The notes: generated by a model from the sequence alone, not told the origin. Shown: positions 24,789 through 32,869, counted from the first letter of the stretch. The stretch: 45,333 nucleotides of DNA from JBBIWA01 sp037439425 (GCA_037439425.1 JBBIWA010000044.1:1-45333), one strand, 5' to 3'. Numbers and translations are program-made.

Positions 24789-25361
24789 ATGATTCTCATC
24801 ATAGACAACTACGATTCGTTCACTTACAACCTGGTGCAGTATCTCGGCGAGCTGGGCGCAGAGCCGATCGCAGCGCGCAACGACGAGATCACCATCGAGG
24901 ATATTGAGAACCTGGCTCCGCAGCAGATTGTGATCTCGCCGGGACCGGGCACTCCTGATAGTGCTGGGATCACGCTGGAGACCATCCAAACTTTCGCAGG
25001 CAAGATTCCAATTCTCGGCGTCTGTCTAGGCCATCAAGCCATCGGGCAGGCATTTGGCGGCAAAGTCGTGCGCGCGCCGTATCTGATGCACGGCAAAACG
25101 AGCGAGATCTGCCACGACGGGCAAACCCTCTTCGAGGGGCTGCCTTATCGCTTCACCGCCACGCGCTACCATTCGCTCATCGTGGATCGCGATACGGTGC
25201 CGCCAGTGCTGGAGATTTCAGCGACCACGCCCGATGGCTTGATTATGGGCTTGCGGCATAAAGAGTTCATCTGCGAAGGCGTCCAGTTCCATCCTGAGTC
25301 AATTATGACCCCGGTCGGGAAACAACTGCTGAGCAACTTCCTCAAGTTGAAAGCGAAGTAG
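24789..25361 (+). CDS. trpG: Anthranilate synthase component II (glutamine amidotransferase)
   Basis: This 190-residue class I glutamine amidotransferase releases ammonia from glutamine for TrpE. The triad is clear: Cys79 in LGVCLGHQAIGQAFGG, and His168 with Glu170 in VQFHPESIMTP. The oxyanion strand ISPGPGTPDSAG lies at about 50-61. TrpG and PabA cannot be separated by sequence alone; in a genome with only one copy it may serve both tryptophan and folate synthesis. The gene follows the cyclophilin gene after 66 bases that include a heptanucleotide array reaching to within two bases of the ATG. No Shine-Dalgarno sequence is visible, which is odd for a pathway gene. Confidence 0.95.
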   Translation: MILIIDNYDSFTYNLVQYLGELGAEPIAARNDEITIEDIENLAPQQIVISPGPGTPDSAGITLETIQTFAGKIPILGVCLGHQAIGQAFGGKVVRAPYLMHGKTSEICHDGQTLFEGLPYRFTATRYHSLIVDRDTVPPVLEISATTPDGLIMGLRHKEFICEGVQFHPESIMTPVGKQLLSNFLKLKAK

Positions 25362-25408
25362 CCAGGGCGATCCGTGATCAGCCCCGCCGATCAGTAAGCG
25401 TAACTGAA

Positions 25409-26425
25409 ATGATCACACCTCTGCTCAACAAATTGATCGCGCGCCAGGATCTGACTCAGGCAGAAGCCGCTTCGCTGCTAGATCTGCTCCTGGCCGATAG
25501 CACCGGTGAAGCTCAAATCGCAGCAGTGCTGATAGCCCTGGCGGCCAAAGGAGAGACTGAAGAAGAGCTGGCGGGATTTGCAGAAACGATGCGCGCGCGC
25601 TGCAGGCGCATTACGACGACCAGACACACGGTCTATCTCGATACCTGCGGAACTGGCGGGAGCGCGGCCAAGACTTTCAACGTCTCGACGGCTGCGGCCT
25701 TTGTCGTCTCGGCTGCGGGCGTGCCGGTAGCCAAGCACGGCAATGTCGGAGTGACGACCAAAGCCGGAAGCGCTGATGTGCTGCGCGCGCTCGGGGTGAA
25801 GATCGATCTGACGCCAGAGCAAGTGAGCAGGTGTTTCGATGAGATCGGCCTCTGCTTTATGTTCGCCCCGCTGCATCACGCAGCGACTAAACGCGTGGCA
25901 CAGGTGCGGCGCGAGCTGGGCGTGCGCACCATCTTCAATCTGCTCGGCCCATTGACCAATCCGGCCGGCGCGCCTTTTCAAGTCACCGGTGTCTCGAATG
26001 AGGCGGCTTGCGAAAAAGTGGCGCGCGCGCTTGCGCGCTTAGGCACGCGCCGCGCCTGGGTTGTGCGCGGGGTTGATGGTTTGGATGAAATTACTCTGGC
26101 TGGTCGGACTGTAGTGCACGAAGCCGGGCCGGATGGGGTCCGTCGCTTTGAAGTCGCGCCAGAGGATTTTGGGTTACCGCGCGCGCCGATCGATTCACTG
26201 CGTGGCAGCTCAGCAGAAGAGAATGCCCAGACGATTCGCGCCGTGCTCTCAGGCGAGCGGCGTGATGTCGCGCGTGATCTGGTTGTGATCAACGCGGCAG
26301 CCTCAATCCGAGTTGCGGGTGTGACCGAGACATTGAAAGACGCTGCTGAATTAGCCAAGCAGATGATTGCATCAGGAGCGGCACTGGCGAAGTTGGAAGC
26401 TTTGCAAAGCCTTAGCCATGACTGA
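25409..26425 (+). CDS. trpD: Anthranilate phosphoribosyltransferase
   Basis: This 338-residue TrpD joins anthranilate and PRPP to give phosphoribosyl-anthranilate. The PRPP-binding CGTGGSAAKTFNVSTAAAFV at about 78-97 and the anthranilate-tunnel KHGNVGVTTKAGSADVLRAL are canonical. RRELGVRTIFNLLGPLTNPA and DGLDEITLAG are also family blocks. The short N-terminal helical domain (LIARQDLTQAEAASLLDLLL) is normal. The ATG at 25409 has no strong ribosome site. The gene starts 47 bases after trpG. It is followed by 1.6 kb of degraded mobile and accessory sequence before trpC, so the transcript may be broken here. Confidence 0.96.
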   Translation: MITPLLNKLIARQDLTQAEAASLLDLLLADSTGEAQIAAVLIALAAKGETEEELAGFAETMRARCRRITTTRHTVYLDTCGTGGSAAKTFNVSTAAAFVVSAAGVPVAKHGNVGVTTKAGSADVLRALGVKIDLTPEQVSRCFDEIGLCFMFAPLHHAATKRVAQVRRELGVRTIFNLLGPLTNPAGAPFQVTGVSNEAACEKVARALARLGTRRAWVVRGVDGLDEITLAGRTVVHEAGPDGVRRFEVAPEDFGLPRAPIDSLRGSSAEENAQTIRAVLSGERRDVARDLVVINAAASIRVAGVTETLKDAAELAKQMIASGAALAKLEALQSLSHD

Positions 26426-26427
26426 AC

Positions 26428-26505
26428 AGTAAGATCCTGGGTTGTCTTCTGGGTGGTGCTATCGGAGATGCCTTTGGTGGTCTGTATGAAGATGTTGAGT
26501 GTGCG
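26428..26505 (+). pseudogene. ADP-ribosylglycohydrolase N-terminal fragment
   Basis: Right after trpD the frame reads SKILGCLLGGAIGDAFGGLY, the recognisable N-terminal motif of ADP-ribosylglycohydrolases (the GDA region binds the metal). About 24 codons remain before the sequence runs into a palindromic repeat at 26495 and a TAG at about 26518. The rest of the gene is missing from this window. Confidence 0.7.
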
Positions 26506-26582
26506 ACGCGAGAGGGATAGGGAAAGTTATCAAACCTCCTATTTGATAACTGACTCTCGCAAACACTCAAGTGAGGCTCAGT
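26495..26582. repeat. TTGAGTG palindromic element, copy 1
   Basis: The ends TTGAGTGTGCG and CGCAAACACTCAA are inverted. Inside, GTTATCAAA-CCTCCTA-TTTGATAAC (26526-26550) forms a nine-pair hairpin. A second copy with a different but still paired stem lies at 27414-27507. Both are followed by GTGAGGCTCAG. The element truncates the ADP-ribosylglycohydrolase fragment. Confidence 0.8.
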
Positions 26583-26602
26583 TCACTCGCTTACAGCGGC
26601 CT

Positions 26603-26840
26603 TCAAATGAGTGAGAAGGTATAGCCACAACGCCCCAACCAACCACAAATATCATCAACGGTGATCTTCTCAATGGCTCTTGCTAGAACGTCGAACAGTT
26701 TGCGCCCGGTTCGAGCTGCTGATTGACCGCATAGTGGAACTTCACCTGATCGAGCAGCAAGATGTCGCCGGGGAGCAAACTGGGGAGGAGAAATTTCTCG
26801 ACATATGCGTCAAAGACCTGTCTGTCCACCTTGGCAGGAA
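26603..26840 (-). pseudogene. IS630-family transposase C-terminal remnant
   Basis: On the minus strand, VDRQVFDAYVEKFLLPSLLP and GDILLLDQVKFH match the middle of IS630/Tc1-type transposases, where the second catalytic Asp lies. After an internal deletion of several dozen codons and a frame change comes the typical ending RAIEKITVDDICGWLGRC plus GYTFSLI, with its stop at 26603-26605. The last Glu of the DDE triad is lost, so it is inactive. The open frame on the plus strand here is a shadow of this remnant. Confidence 0.7.
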
Positions 26841-27024
26841 AGCTGCAAGCAGCAGGAGCATTCTCCTCCCTGCACCAGCGATGCGTGCAATAAGCAACTG
26901 ACCACTAACAAAGTAACATCAAGCGTGAGTGGACGCAGTATCAACCCAGGCATTAAACCCTCTTTGCCTTTCACCGCAAGCCACCGATATAATGGCTGCG
27001 TGATCGAGAGCGCAACATCTGAGA

Positions 27025-27366
27025 ATGTTAAAGGGGGGGAAAGTTCTAATAGGTACTCCGGTGCTTAAATATCGCTATATCACCCAGGTGCCAGGAGTCT
27101 GTGGTGGCCGGCCGATTATCAAAGGCACCCGGACACCAGTGAAAGCGATTGCCGGCTACTATAAAATGGGACTGAGCGTGGAAGAGATCCTGGAAGGCTT
27201 GCCTCATCTGACCCCCGCCCAGGTTTATGAAGCCCTCAGCTACTACCATGACCATCAATCAGAGATAGAACAGGAGATTGAAGAGAGTCAGGTTGAGCGC
27301 CTGATCGAGCGCTATGGTCTGAAAGTGACAGCCGATGGCCGGATCGTAACTGGAAGAAAGCCATGA
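27025..27366 (+). CDS. DUF433 family protein (VapB-like antitoxin candidate)
   Basis: This 113-residue protein contains the short helix-turn-helix-like DUF433 domain. GVCGGRPIIKGTRTPVKAIA at about 26-45 is the family core, followed by GLSVEEILEGLPHLTPAQVY. The tail is acidic and coiled. In many genomes such proteins sit just upstream of a PIN-like DUF5615 nuclease and are thought to act as antitoxins. Here an ATG at 27363 overlaps the stop (ATGA), but its frame is cut off after about 15 codons by a repeat. The start could instead be GTG at 27061, 17 bases after a purine-rich GGGGGGGAAAG. It lies between trpD and trpC remnants and seems foreign to the operon. Confidence 0.75.
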   Translation: MLKGGKVLIGTPVLKYRYITQVPGVCGGRPIIKGTRTPVKAIAGYYKMGLSVEEILEGLPHLTPAQVYEALSYYHDHQSEIEQEIEESQVERLIERYGLKVTADGRIVTGRKP

Positions 27367-27500
27367 CCGCTGAACCTCCCCTCTTCATGAAGACGTCCAC
27401 AAGTGAGTTGCTGTTGAGTGCGCGGCGCGAGAGGAATAAGGAAAGTAACCAAACGTCCTGTTTGGTTACTGACTTTTCTTCATCGCAAACACTCAAGTGA
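27363..27500 (+). pseudogene. Truncated partner gene overlapping DUF433
   Basis: The ATG overlaps the DUF433 stop and opens MTAEPPLFMKTSTSELLLSA, after which the frame continues only through the TTGAGTG palindromic element to a TGA at 27498. The four-base overlap suggests a former toxin-antitoxin-like pair whose second gene was cut by the repeat. The remaining residues are too few to identify the family. Confidence 0.5.
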
Positions 27501-27507
27501 GGCTCAG
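27414..27507. repeat. TTGAGTG palindromic element, copy 2
   Basis: The inner hairpin is GTAACCAAA-CGTCCTG-TTTGGTTAC (27445-27469). Relative to copy 1 (26526-26550) the stem has changed at three positions, T3A, T5C and the matching bases on the other arm, while pairing is kept. Confidence 0.8.
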
Positions 27508-27562
27508 TGATCCGGAGTAATCCGGTGAACTACGTTTGGAGATTTCGAATTGCGGATTTAAA

Positions 27563-27590
27563 TCCGAAATCCGAAATTCCAAATCCGAAG
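27563..27590. repeat. Four-unit heptanucleotide array
   Basis: The units are TCCGAAA, TCCGAAA, TTCCAAA and TCCGAAG. They lie in the 694-bp gap between DUF433 and trpC. The part from 27600 to 27850 shows nothing that I can assign. Confidence 0.7.
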
Positions 27591-27859
27591 CCCCATCGCA
27601 GTCGCCAGAAGGTGAGGAACGGGTTTAAGACTGGGGATATCGGATACCTGCTAGGGGTAAGAAGGCGGGGTTCCATTTTGGAACTATGATCGTCTATACT
27701 GGTGGGCGCCTTAGTATAGGATCGGTAAAGGCCGCTGCAAAAGGCGCGTGTGTGGTTCACAGGAGTGCTGGGTACGACTATGGGCACCGCGCCGTGCTGC
27801 TTAATTAACTAGGCCTTGGACCGCTCCAGGCAGCTTCCGCGGTCCGGGGAGCGGGGAGC

Positions 27860-28051
27860 GTCCTGCTGGCTCCGCGGCAGTTGAAGCGTTGGATCGGAGA
27901 GATTAAGGCGAAGACCCGGCAGCGAATCGAGCGGCTCTCGCCTACTCAACTCGAATCATCAGGTGAAGTGCCATTGGATTTTAGCGGGGTGCAAGACCTG
28001 AAGCGATGGTTGCGCGCGCAGGCCAGGCGCCGGGTTACAAGCAAGGCTTAG
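27860..28051 (+). pseudogene. DUF4351-like C-terminal remnant
   Basis: An open stretch without a start codon reads QLKRWIGEIKAKTRQRIERL and then SPTQLESSGEVPLDFSGVQD followed by LKRWLR, ending at the TAG at 28049-28051. The pattern LS..QLE.....LDF....DL..WL is the usual tail of DUF4351-containing proteins, often found on Rpn- or Uma2-type nucleases. A TAA lies upstream near 27810. It ends only nine bases before the trpC ATG. Confidence 0.5.
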
Positions 28052-28060
28052 CGCAAGGGT

Positions 28061-28864
28061 ATGGACAATATTCTTTCTCGGATTGTAGCCCGCAAACACG
28101 AGCGGTTGATCGCCATCAAAAAGCAGCGCCCACTCGCTCAGTTGCAAGCAAACGTTACGTCGCGGATCGGGAACAACAGCTTCCTCAACGAGCTGCGGCG
28201 TGATGGCATCAACGTGATTGCCGAAATCAAACGCCGTTCACCCTCAAAAGGAATGATCCGCGCCGCTTTCGATCCCGTCACGATTGCCCAAAACTACACC
28301 GCCGGTGGTGCAGTGGCCATCTCGGTGCTGACTGAAGAAGACTTCTTTGACGGCTCGCTGGAGCATCTGCGCGCCGTGCGGGCGGTGACACCGCTGCCGT
28401 TGCTGCGTAAGGATTTCATCTTCGATGAATATCAAATTTACGAAGCGGCCGAGGCGGGTGCCGATGCAATTTTGTTGATCGCAGCGCTCCTCGATGGACC
28501 ACAGTTGAATGATCTGCTGCAGACGACTCACAGCTTAGGATTGGAAGCGCTGGTGGAAGTGCACGATCAAGCTGAGGTGGAGAAAGTCCTACGCTACGAG
28601 GTGCGCCTGCTGGGTGTCAATAATCGTGATCTGCGCACGTTTGTGACCGACCTGCAAACTTCGATCACGCTGGCTGCTGGCTTGCCTAAGACGCTCACAC
28701 TGGTGAGCGAAAGCGGCATTCGAACCAGAGAAGAGATCGAACGATTGCGCGCCGCAGGCTTCAACGCCTTCCTGATCGGCGAGGAGTTGATGCGCGCAAG
28801 CGATGAGGGAGCAGCCTTGCGCGCACTGATCGGCGAAGGTGAGGGCACTGAATGCTGGGGATAA
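28061..28864 (+). CDS. trpC: Indole-3-glycerol phosphate synthase
   Basis: This 267-residue TIM barrel turns CdRP into indole-3-glycerol phosphate, releasing CO2 and water. Catalytic segments are EIKRRSPSKGMI (Lys), RKDFIFDEYQIYEA (Lys and Asp), the Glu in LGLEALVEVHDQAEV, NNRDLRTF, and the Ser/Gly phosphate site in LVSESGIRTREE. Length and N-terminal helix (ILSRIVARKHERLIAIK) are normal. It is a single-function enzyme, not the TrpC-TrpF fusion of enterobacteria; trpF follows after nine bases. It restarts the trp gene series after the degraded 1.6-kb insertion zone. Confidence 0.96.
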   Translation: MDNILSRIVARKHERLIAIKKQRPLAQLQANVTSRIGNNSFLNELRRDGINVIAEIKRRSPSKGMIRAAFDPVTIAQNYTAGGAVAISVLTEEDFFDGSLEHLRAVRAVTPLPLLRKDFIFDEYQIYEAAEAGADAILLIAALLDGPQLNDLLQTTHSLGLEALVEVHDQAEVEKVLRYEVRLLGVNNRDLRTFVTDLQTSITLAAGLPKTLTLVSESGIRTREEIERLRAAGFNAFLIGEELMRASDEGAALRALIGEGEGTECWG

Positions 28865-28873
28865 AACCGCTCT

Positions 28874-29500
28874 ATGCCACCGGTCAAACTAAAAGTCTGT
28901 GGTCTGACCACCCTGGAAGATGCGCAGATGGCGATTCGATATGGGGCCAGTTATCTCGGCTTCAATTTTTATCGGCCAAGTCCGCGCTATATCCTTCCTG
29001 CTGCGGCGCGCGCAATTATTGCGCAACTGCCCGCCGGGGTGGTGACGGTCGGCATCTTCGTCAACGAACCACGCCCGGAAGAGGTGCTCGAGATCATGGC
29101 TGCGAGCGGCGTGCAGATGGCGCAGTTGCACGGCGATGAAGATAGCAACTATTGCGCGCGAGTCGGCGCGCAGCGAGTCATCAAGGCGTTGCGCGTCGGT
29201 GAGGACTTCGATCCGCGAAGCGTGGCGGGGCTGCCTGCTGCAGCTATTTTGCTTGATGCTTACGACGCGAAGTTGTACGGTGGCACAGGGCGGCTGGCCA
29301 ATTGGGAACTGGCTCGCGAAGCGGCGCGGTTGGCGAAAGTATTTCTGGCAGGCGGTCTCTCGCCCGATAATATTGTTGCGGCCATCCGCGCAGTTGAGCC
29401 TTATGCTGTTGATGTCAATAGCGGCGTCGAGAGTGCGCCGGGGCGCAAGGATGAAGATAGACTGCGCCAGCTCCAGCACGCGCTTTCACTTTTACGATGA
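28874..29500 (+). CDS. trpF: Phosphoribosylanthranilate isomerase
   Basis: This 208-residue TIM barrel catalyses the Amadori rearrangement of phosphoribosylanthranilate to CdRP. LKVCGLTTLEDAQMA contains the general-base Cys9, and ILLDAYD carries the general-acid Asp. The phosphate site is read in VFLAGGLSPDNI and VDVNSGVESAPGRKD. It follows trpC by nine bases and overlaps trpB by four (ATGA at 29497), so the three genes are very probably cotranscribed and translationally coupled. Confidence 0.96.
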   Translation: MPPVKLKVCGLTTLEDAQMAIRYGASYLGFNFYRPSPRYILPAAARAIIAQLPAGVVTVGIFVNEPRPEEVLEIMAASGVQMAQLHGDEDSNYCARVGAQRVIKALRVGEDFDPRSVAGLPAAAILLDAYDAKLYGGTGRLANWELAREAARLAKVFLAGGLSPDNIVAAIRAVEPYAVDVNSGVESAPGRKDEDRLRQLQHALSLLR

Positions 29501-30729
29501 AGGGAACTGAAAACAGAGTGGTTGATTTTGCCCTCTTGCCGGATGGAGGTGGTCACTTCGGGCCATATGGTGGCTGCTTTGTGCCTGAAACCTTGATGCA
29601 TCCGCTAGAGGAACTCAAGGCAGCTTACGCCGAAGCGCACGCGGACGCAGAATTTCGGCGAGAATTCGAGACCTTGCTGCGCGAGTACGTCGGGCGACCG
29701 ACTCCACTGACGCTGGCTGAGCGATTAAGCGCGCATCTGGGCGGGGCCAAAATTTACCTCAAGCGTGAAGACCTTAATCACACGGGAGCGCACAAGATCA
29801 ACAATGCGCTTGGCCAGATTCTGCTCGCTAAACGGATGGGCAAACGCCGCATCATCGCTGAGACAGGGGCGGGACAGCACGGCGTCGCAACCGCCACCGT
29901 CTGCGCGTGGGCCGGGCTGCAGTGCGTAATCTACATGGGCACGGAAGATATGCGGCGGCAGGCGCTCAATGTCTTTCGCATGCGGTTGCTCGGCGCAGAA
30001 GTGATCGGCGTAGAGGCTGGAAGCCGGACGCTCAAGGATGCGATCAACGAAGCGTTGCGCGATTGGGTGACCAATGTGGCTGATACCCATTATCTGCTCG
30101 GTTCGGTGCTGGGGCCGCATCCGTACCCGATGATGGTGCGCGATTTTCAAAGCGTGATTGGCCGCGAAGCGCGCACGCAGATTCTGGAGAAAGAAGGCCG
30201 GCTGCCCGATTACCTGATCGCCTGCGTCGGCGGCGGCAGCAATGCGATGGGATTGTTTTACGAATTCCTGAGCGAAGAAAAGGTGAAGATGATCGGAGTT
30301 GAGGCTGGCGGATTCGGTCTCGCGCTGGGTGAGCACGCGGCGCGGTTTCTGGCCGAAGGCGGGGGCCGGGCGGGAGTATTGCAAGGCACGTGCAGCTATG
30401 TGCTGCAAGATCAGAACGGGCAGATTGCCCCGACCCATTCAATTTCTGCCGGGCTGGATTATCCGAGCGTCGGCCCGGAGCACGCTTATTTGCACGATCA
30501 GGGCCGGGTCGAATATGTCACAGCCAGCGATGCCGAGGCGCTCGCAGCCTTCCAGTTGCTGGCGCGGCTGGAAGGCATCATTCCGGCTTTGGAGTCAGCG
30601 CACGCGATTGCTCACCTGCTCAAGCTTGCGCCGCGACTTCGGCGCGACGAGCTGGTGATAGTCAATCTCTCCGGGCGCGGCGACAAAGATGTCAGTACTG
30701 TAGCTGAGCATTTGAAATCAGAAACCTGA
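29497..30729 (+). CDS. trpB: Tryptophan synthase beta chain
   Basis: This 410-residue PLP enzyme joins indole and serine into tryptophan. It is the TrpB1 type that works with TrpA. GHFGPYGGCFVPETLM opens the protein, HTGAHKINNALGQ holds the PLP Lys100, and AETGAGQHGVA holds the catalytic Glu122. The phosphate loop is CVGGGSNAMGLF. RVEYVTASDAEALAAF and LSGRGDKDVSTV complete the family pattern. It overlaps trpF at the start. Its normal partner, trpA, is displaced by a sugar-dehydrogenase gene of 1.3 kb; the two are usually adjacent. Confidence 0.96.
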   Translation: MKGTENRVVDFALLPDGGGHFGPYGGCFVPETLMHPLEELKAAYAEAHADAEFRREFETLLREYVGRPTPLTLAERLSAHLGGAKIYLKREDLNHTGAHKINNALGQILLAKRMGKRRIIAETGAGQHGVATATVCAWAGLQCVIYMGTEDMRRQALNVFRMRLLGAEVIGVEAGSRTLKDAINEALRDWVTNVADTHYLLGSVLGPHPYPMMVRDFQSVIGREARTQILEKEGRLPDYLIACVGGGSNAMGLFYEFLSEEKVKMIGVEAGGFGLALGEHAARFLAEGGGRAGVLQGTCSYVLQDQNGQIAPTHSISAGLDYPSVGPEHAYLHDQGRVEYVTASDAEALAAFQLLARLEGIIPALESAHAIAHLLKLAPRLRRDELVIVNLSGRGDKDVSTVAEHLKSET

Positions 30730-30746
30730 GAAGAGAAAGTGAGTGA

Positions 30747-32075
30747 ATGAATATGAACCTACTGCAAGCTTTATCGAAGGTGAGTTGTGTTTTGATGGCG
30801 CTGAGCGTCGCCGTATGCGGGCAGTCGGCCAAACCGGAAAAAAGCGGCATTGGCGCTGCGGTGTTGCCGAGCCGCGAGCGTATTATCATTAAACCCGAGT
30901 CGCTGCCGAAACCGTTCGAGACTCAGTCGGTGGTGAATGGGCCGCGAGTGGTAGCGCAACCGGCCGGAGCCAAACTCCACCTGCCTCCTGGATTCGAAGT
31001 GCAAGTCTTTGCCGAAGGCGATTTCCAAAATCCGCGCTGGATCATCGAAGGGCCCAATGGCGATCTGTTTGTCGCCGATTCGCGCGCTAACAAGATCATC
31101 CTGCTGCGCGATAAAAACAAGGATGGACGCATTGATAATACTACTGAGCGCTTCGTCTTTGCTGAAGGGTTGACCCAACCGTTTGGGATGGCGATTCACA
31201 ACGGCTATTTTTACGTGGCCAATACCAATGCGGTGGTGCGCTTCAAGTATCAGGTGGGCAGCCTCAAGGTCGAAGGCGCGCCGGAAAAGATCGTTGATTT
31301 GCCGGGCTTCGGTTATCGCCAGCACTGGACGCGCAATATTATCTTCAGCCCGGATGGAAAGAAGATGTACGTTTCGGTCGGGTCTGAAACGAACGTGAGC
31401 GAAGAAGCCGATCCGCGTCGCGCCGCGATCAGTGAGTATAATCCCGATGGCAGCGGCCATCGCATCTTCGCCTCTGGCCTTCGCAATCCAGTCGGGCTGG
31501 CCTGGAACCCGGTGACGAAACAGCTGTGGACAGCCGTCAACGAACGTGATGGATTGGGGGATGATCTAGTGCCCGATTATGTGACCTCGGTCAAGGAAGG
31601 CGGATTTTACGGCTGGCCTTATGCCTACATCGGGCGGAATGAAGAGCCACGCTTGCAGGGGAAGCGCCCCGATCTGGTAGCGAAAACGATCGTGCCCGAT
31701 GTGCTAGTGGAAGCTCATTCGGCCGCGCTCGGACTGGTCTTTTACACCGGCAAGATGTTTCCGAAGGAGTACCAGGAGGATGCTTTTGTGGCCTTGCGCG
31801 GTTCGTGGAACCGCGCCTTGCGTAGCGGCTACAAGATCATTCGCATTCCCTTCAAGAACGGCAAGCCTGAGGGCGGATACGAGAATTTCCTGACCGGCTG
31901 GGTGCCAGATGAAGCGGGCAAGGAAGTATGGGGGCGTCCGGTAGGGCTGGCGGTGATTCGTGATGGGTCGCTGCTGATAGCCGATGATGGTGGAAATAAG
32001 ATCTGGCGGGTGACATACCGGGCTCGACCTATGAAAAGCAGTTGGCCTGTTGGTCGCTTGCTCCTCGCATGGTGA
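30747..32075 (+). CDS. Exported PQQ-type sugar dehydrogenase/sorbosone dehydrogenase-like protein
   Basis: This 442-residue six-bladed beta-propeller of the soluble glucose/sorbosone dehydrogenase family probably acts outside the cytoplasm. The N-terminus has a hydrophobic segment with LSVAVCGQS, a possible lipoprotein Cys, and then a Pro-rich linker. Propeller segments are visible: PPGFEVQVFAEGDFQNPRWI, PNGDLFVADSRANKI, IIFSPDGKKMYVSVGSETN, FASGLRNPVGLAWNP and GRPVGLAVIRDGSLLIADDG. His in RQHWTR and the acidic NERDGLGDDLVPDY loop are where PQQ and Ca bind in relatives. The actual substrate is unknown. It is wedged between trpB (17 bases upstream) and trpA (start six bases downstream), so it shares their transcript. 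The last 18 residues after WRVTY look unlike the family and may be read-through into the trpA leader. Confidence 0.88.
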   Translation: MNMNLLQALSKVSCVLMALSVAVCGQSAKPEKSGIGAAVLPSRERIIIKPESLPKPFETQSVVNGPRVVAQPAGAKLHLPPGFEVQVFAEGDFQNPRWIIEGPNGDLFVADSRANKIILLRDKNKDGRIDNTTERFVFAEGLTQPFGMAIHNGYFYVANTNAVVRFKYQVGSLKVEGAPEKIVDLPGFGYRQHWTRNIIFSPDGKKMYVSVGSETNVSEEADPRRAAISEYNPDGSGHRIFASGLRNPVGLAWNPVTKQLWTAVNERDGLGDDLVPDYVTSVKEGGFYGWPYAYIGRNEEPRLQGKRPDLVAKTIVPDVLVEAHSAALGLVFYTGKMFPKEYQEDAFVALRGSWNRALRSGYKIIRIPFKNGKPEGGYENFLTGWVPDEAGKEVWGRPVGLAVIRDGSLLIADDGGNKIWRVTYRARPMKSSWPVGRLLLAW

Positions 32076-32080
32076 ACCTT

Positions 32081-32869
32081 ATGAGTCGTATTGGAGATCG
32101 GTTCTGCCAATTGAGGGCGATGGGTCGGAAGGCTTTCATCCCCTACCTCACGGCGGGCGACCCTGACCTGGCAACGACTGAGGCCTTGATCCTGGCGCTG
32201 GCCTGTGCCGGTGCGGACATCATTGAGCTGGGAGTGCCCTTTTCGGACCCGATGGCTGATGGGCCGGTGATTCAACGCGCTGCGGAGCGAGCCTTGAAGC
32301 GCAGCCTCGGCGTGGCCGATATTCTGCAGCTCGTCGAGCGCGTGCGCTGCCACAGTGATGTCCCCCTAGTCCTCTTCACCTATTTGAATCCGCTCCTGCA
32401 ATTTGCCCCTCGGGGAGGGGGCGAGGCGCTCAAGCAGGCCGGAATTGATGGCGTCCTCGTTACGGACCTGACTCCTGAAGAAGCAGATTCGTTTGTCCGG
32501 GAGATGAGAGGTGCAGGGTTGGACACGATCTTTCTCGTCGCGCCGACCTCGACCGATGAGCGCATCCAGATGATTGCTGGCTATGCGAGCGGCTTTGTTT
32601 ATGTGGTGGCGCGGACTGGCGTCACGGGCGTGCGTGAAAAACTGTCGGCTGAAGTACGAGAGCTGGTCGGGCGAGTGCGCCGCTACACCAGTTTGCCCAT
32701 TGCCGTGGGCTTTGGCATTTCGCGCCCAGAGCACGTGCGCGAAGTCTGGAGCTACGCTGATGGAGCGGTCGTGGGCAGCCGCCTGGTGCAGGAGGTGGAA
32801 GCTCATCTCGGTTCGCCGCAACTGGTCCAACAGGTTGCCCGGCTGGCGCGAGAACTGATCGGGGAATGA
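32081..32869 (+). CDS. trpA: Tryptophan synthase alpha chain
   Basis: This 262-residue TIM barrel cleaves indole-3-glycerol phosphate to indole and glyceraldehyde-3-phosphate. The catalytic Glu is in DIIELGVPFSDPMADGPVIQ and the catalytic Asp in GVLVTDLTPEEAD. FLVAPTSTDERI and VARTGVTGVREKL give the phosphate-loop region, and PIAVGFGISRPEHV is also conserved. The ATG at 32081 is favoured because it directly precedes the first helix (SRIGDRFCQLRAMGRKAFIP). Earlier in-frame starts at 32069 and 32042 overlap the preceding gene. Its stop overlaps the chorismate mutase start by four bases. Confidence 0.95.
   Translation: MSRIGDRFCQLRAMGRKAFIPYLTAGDPDLATTEALILALACAGADIIELGVPFSDPMADGPVIQRAAERALKRSLGVADILQLVERVRCHSDVPLVLFTYLNPLLQFAPRGGGEALKQAGIDGVLVTDLTPEEADSFVREMRGAGLDTIFLVAPTSTDERIQMIAGYASGFVYVVARTGVTGVREKLSAEVRELVGRVRRYTSLPIAVGFGISRPEHVREVWSYADGAVVGSRLVQEVEAHLGSPQLVQQVARLARELIGE

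Noticed and set aside
29725..30438. Minus-strand open frame across trpB
   Set aside because: It is a shadow of a well-conserved trpB.
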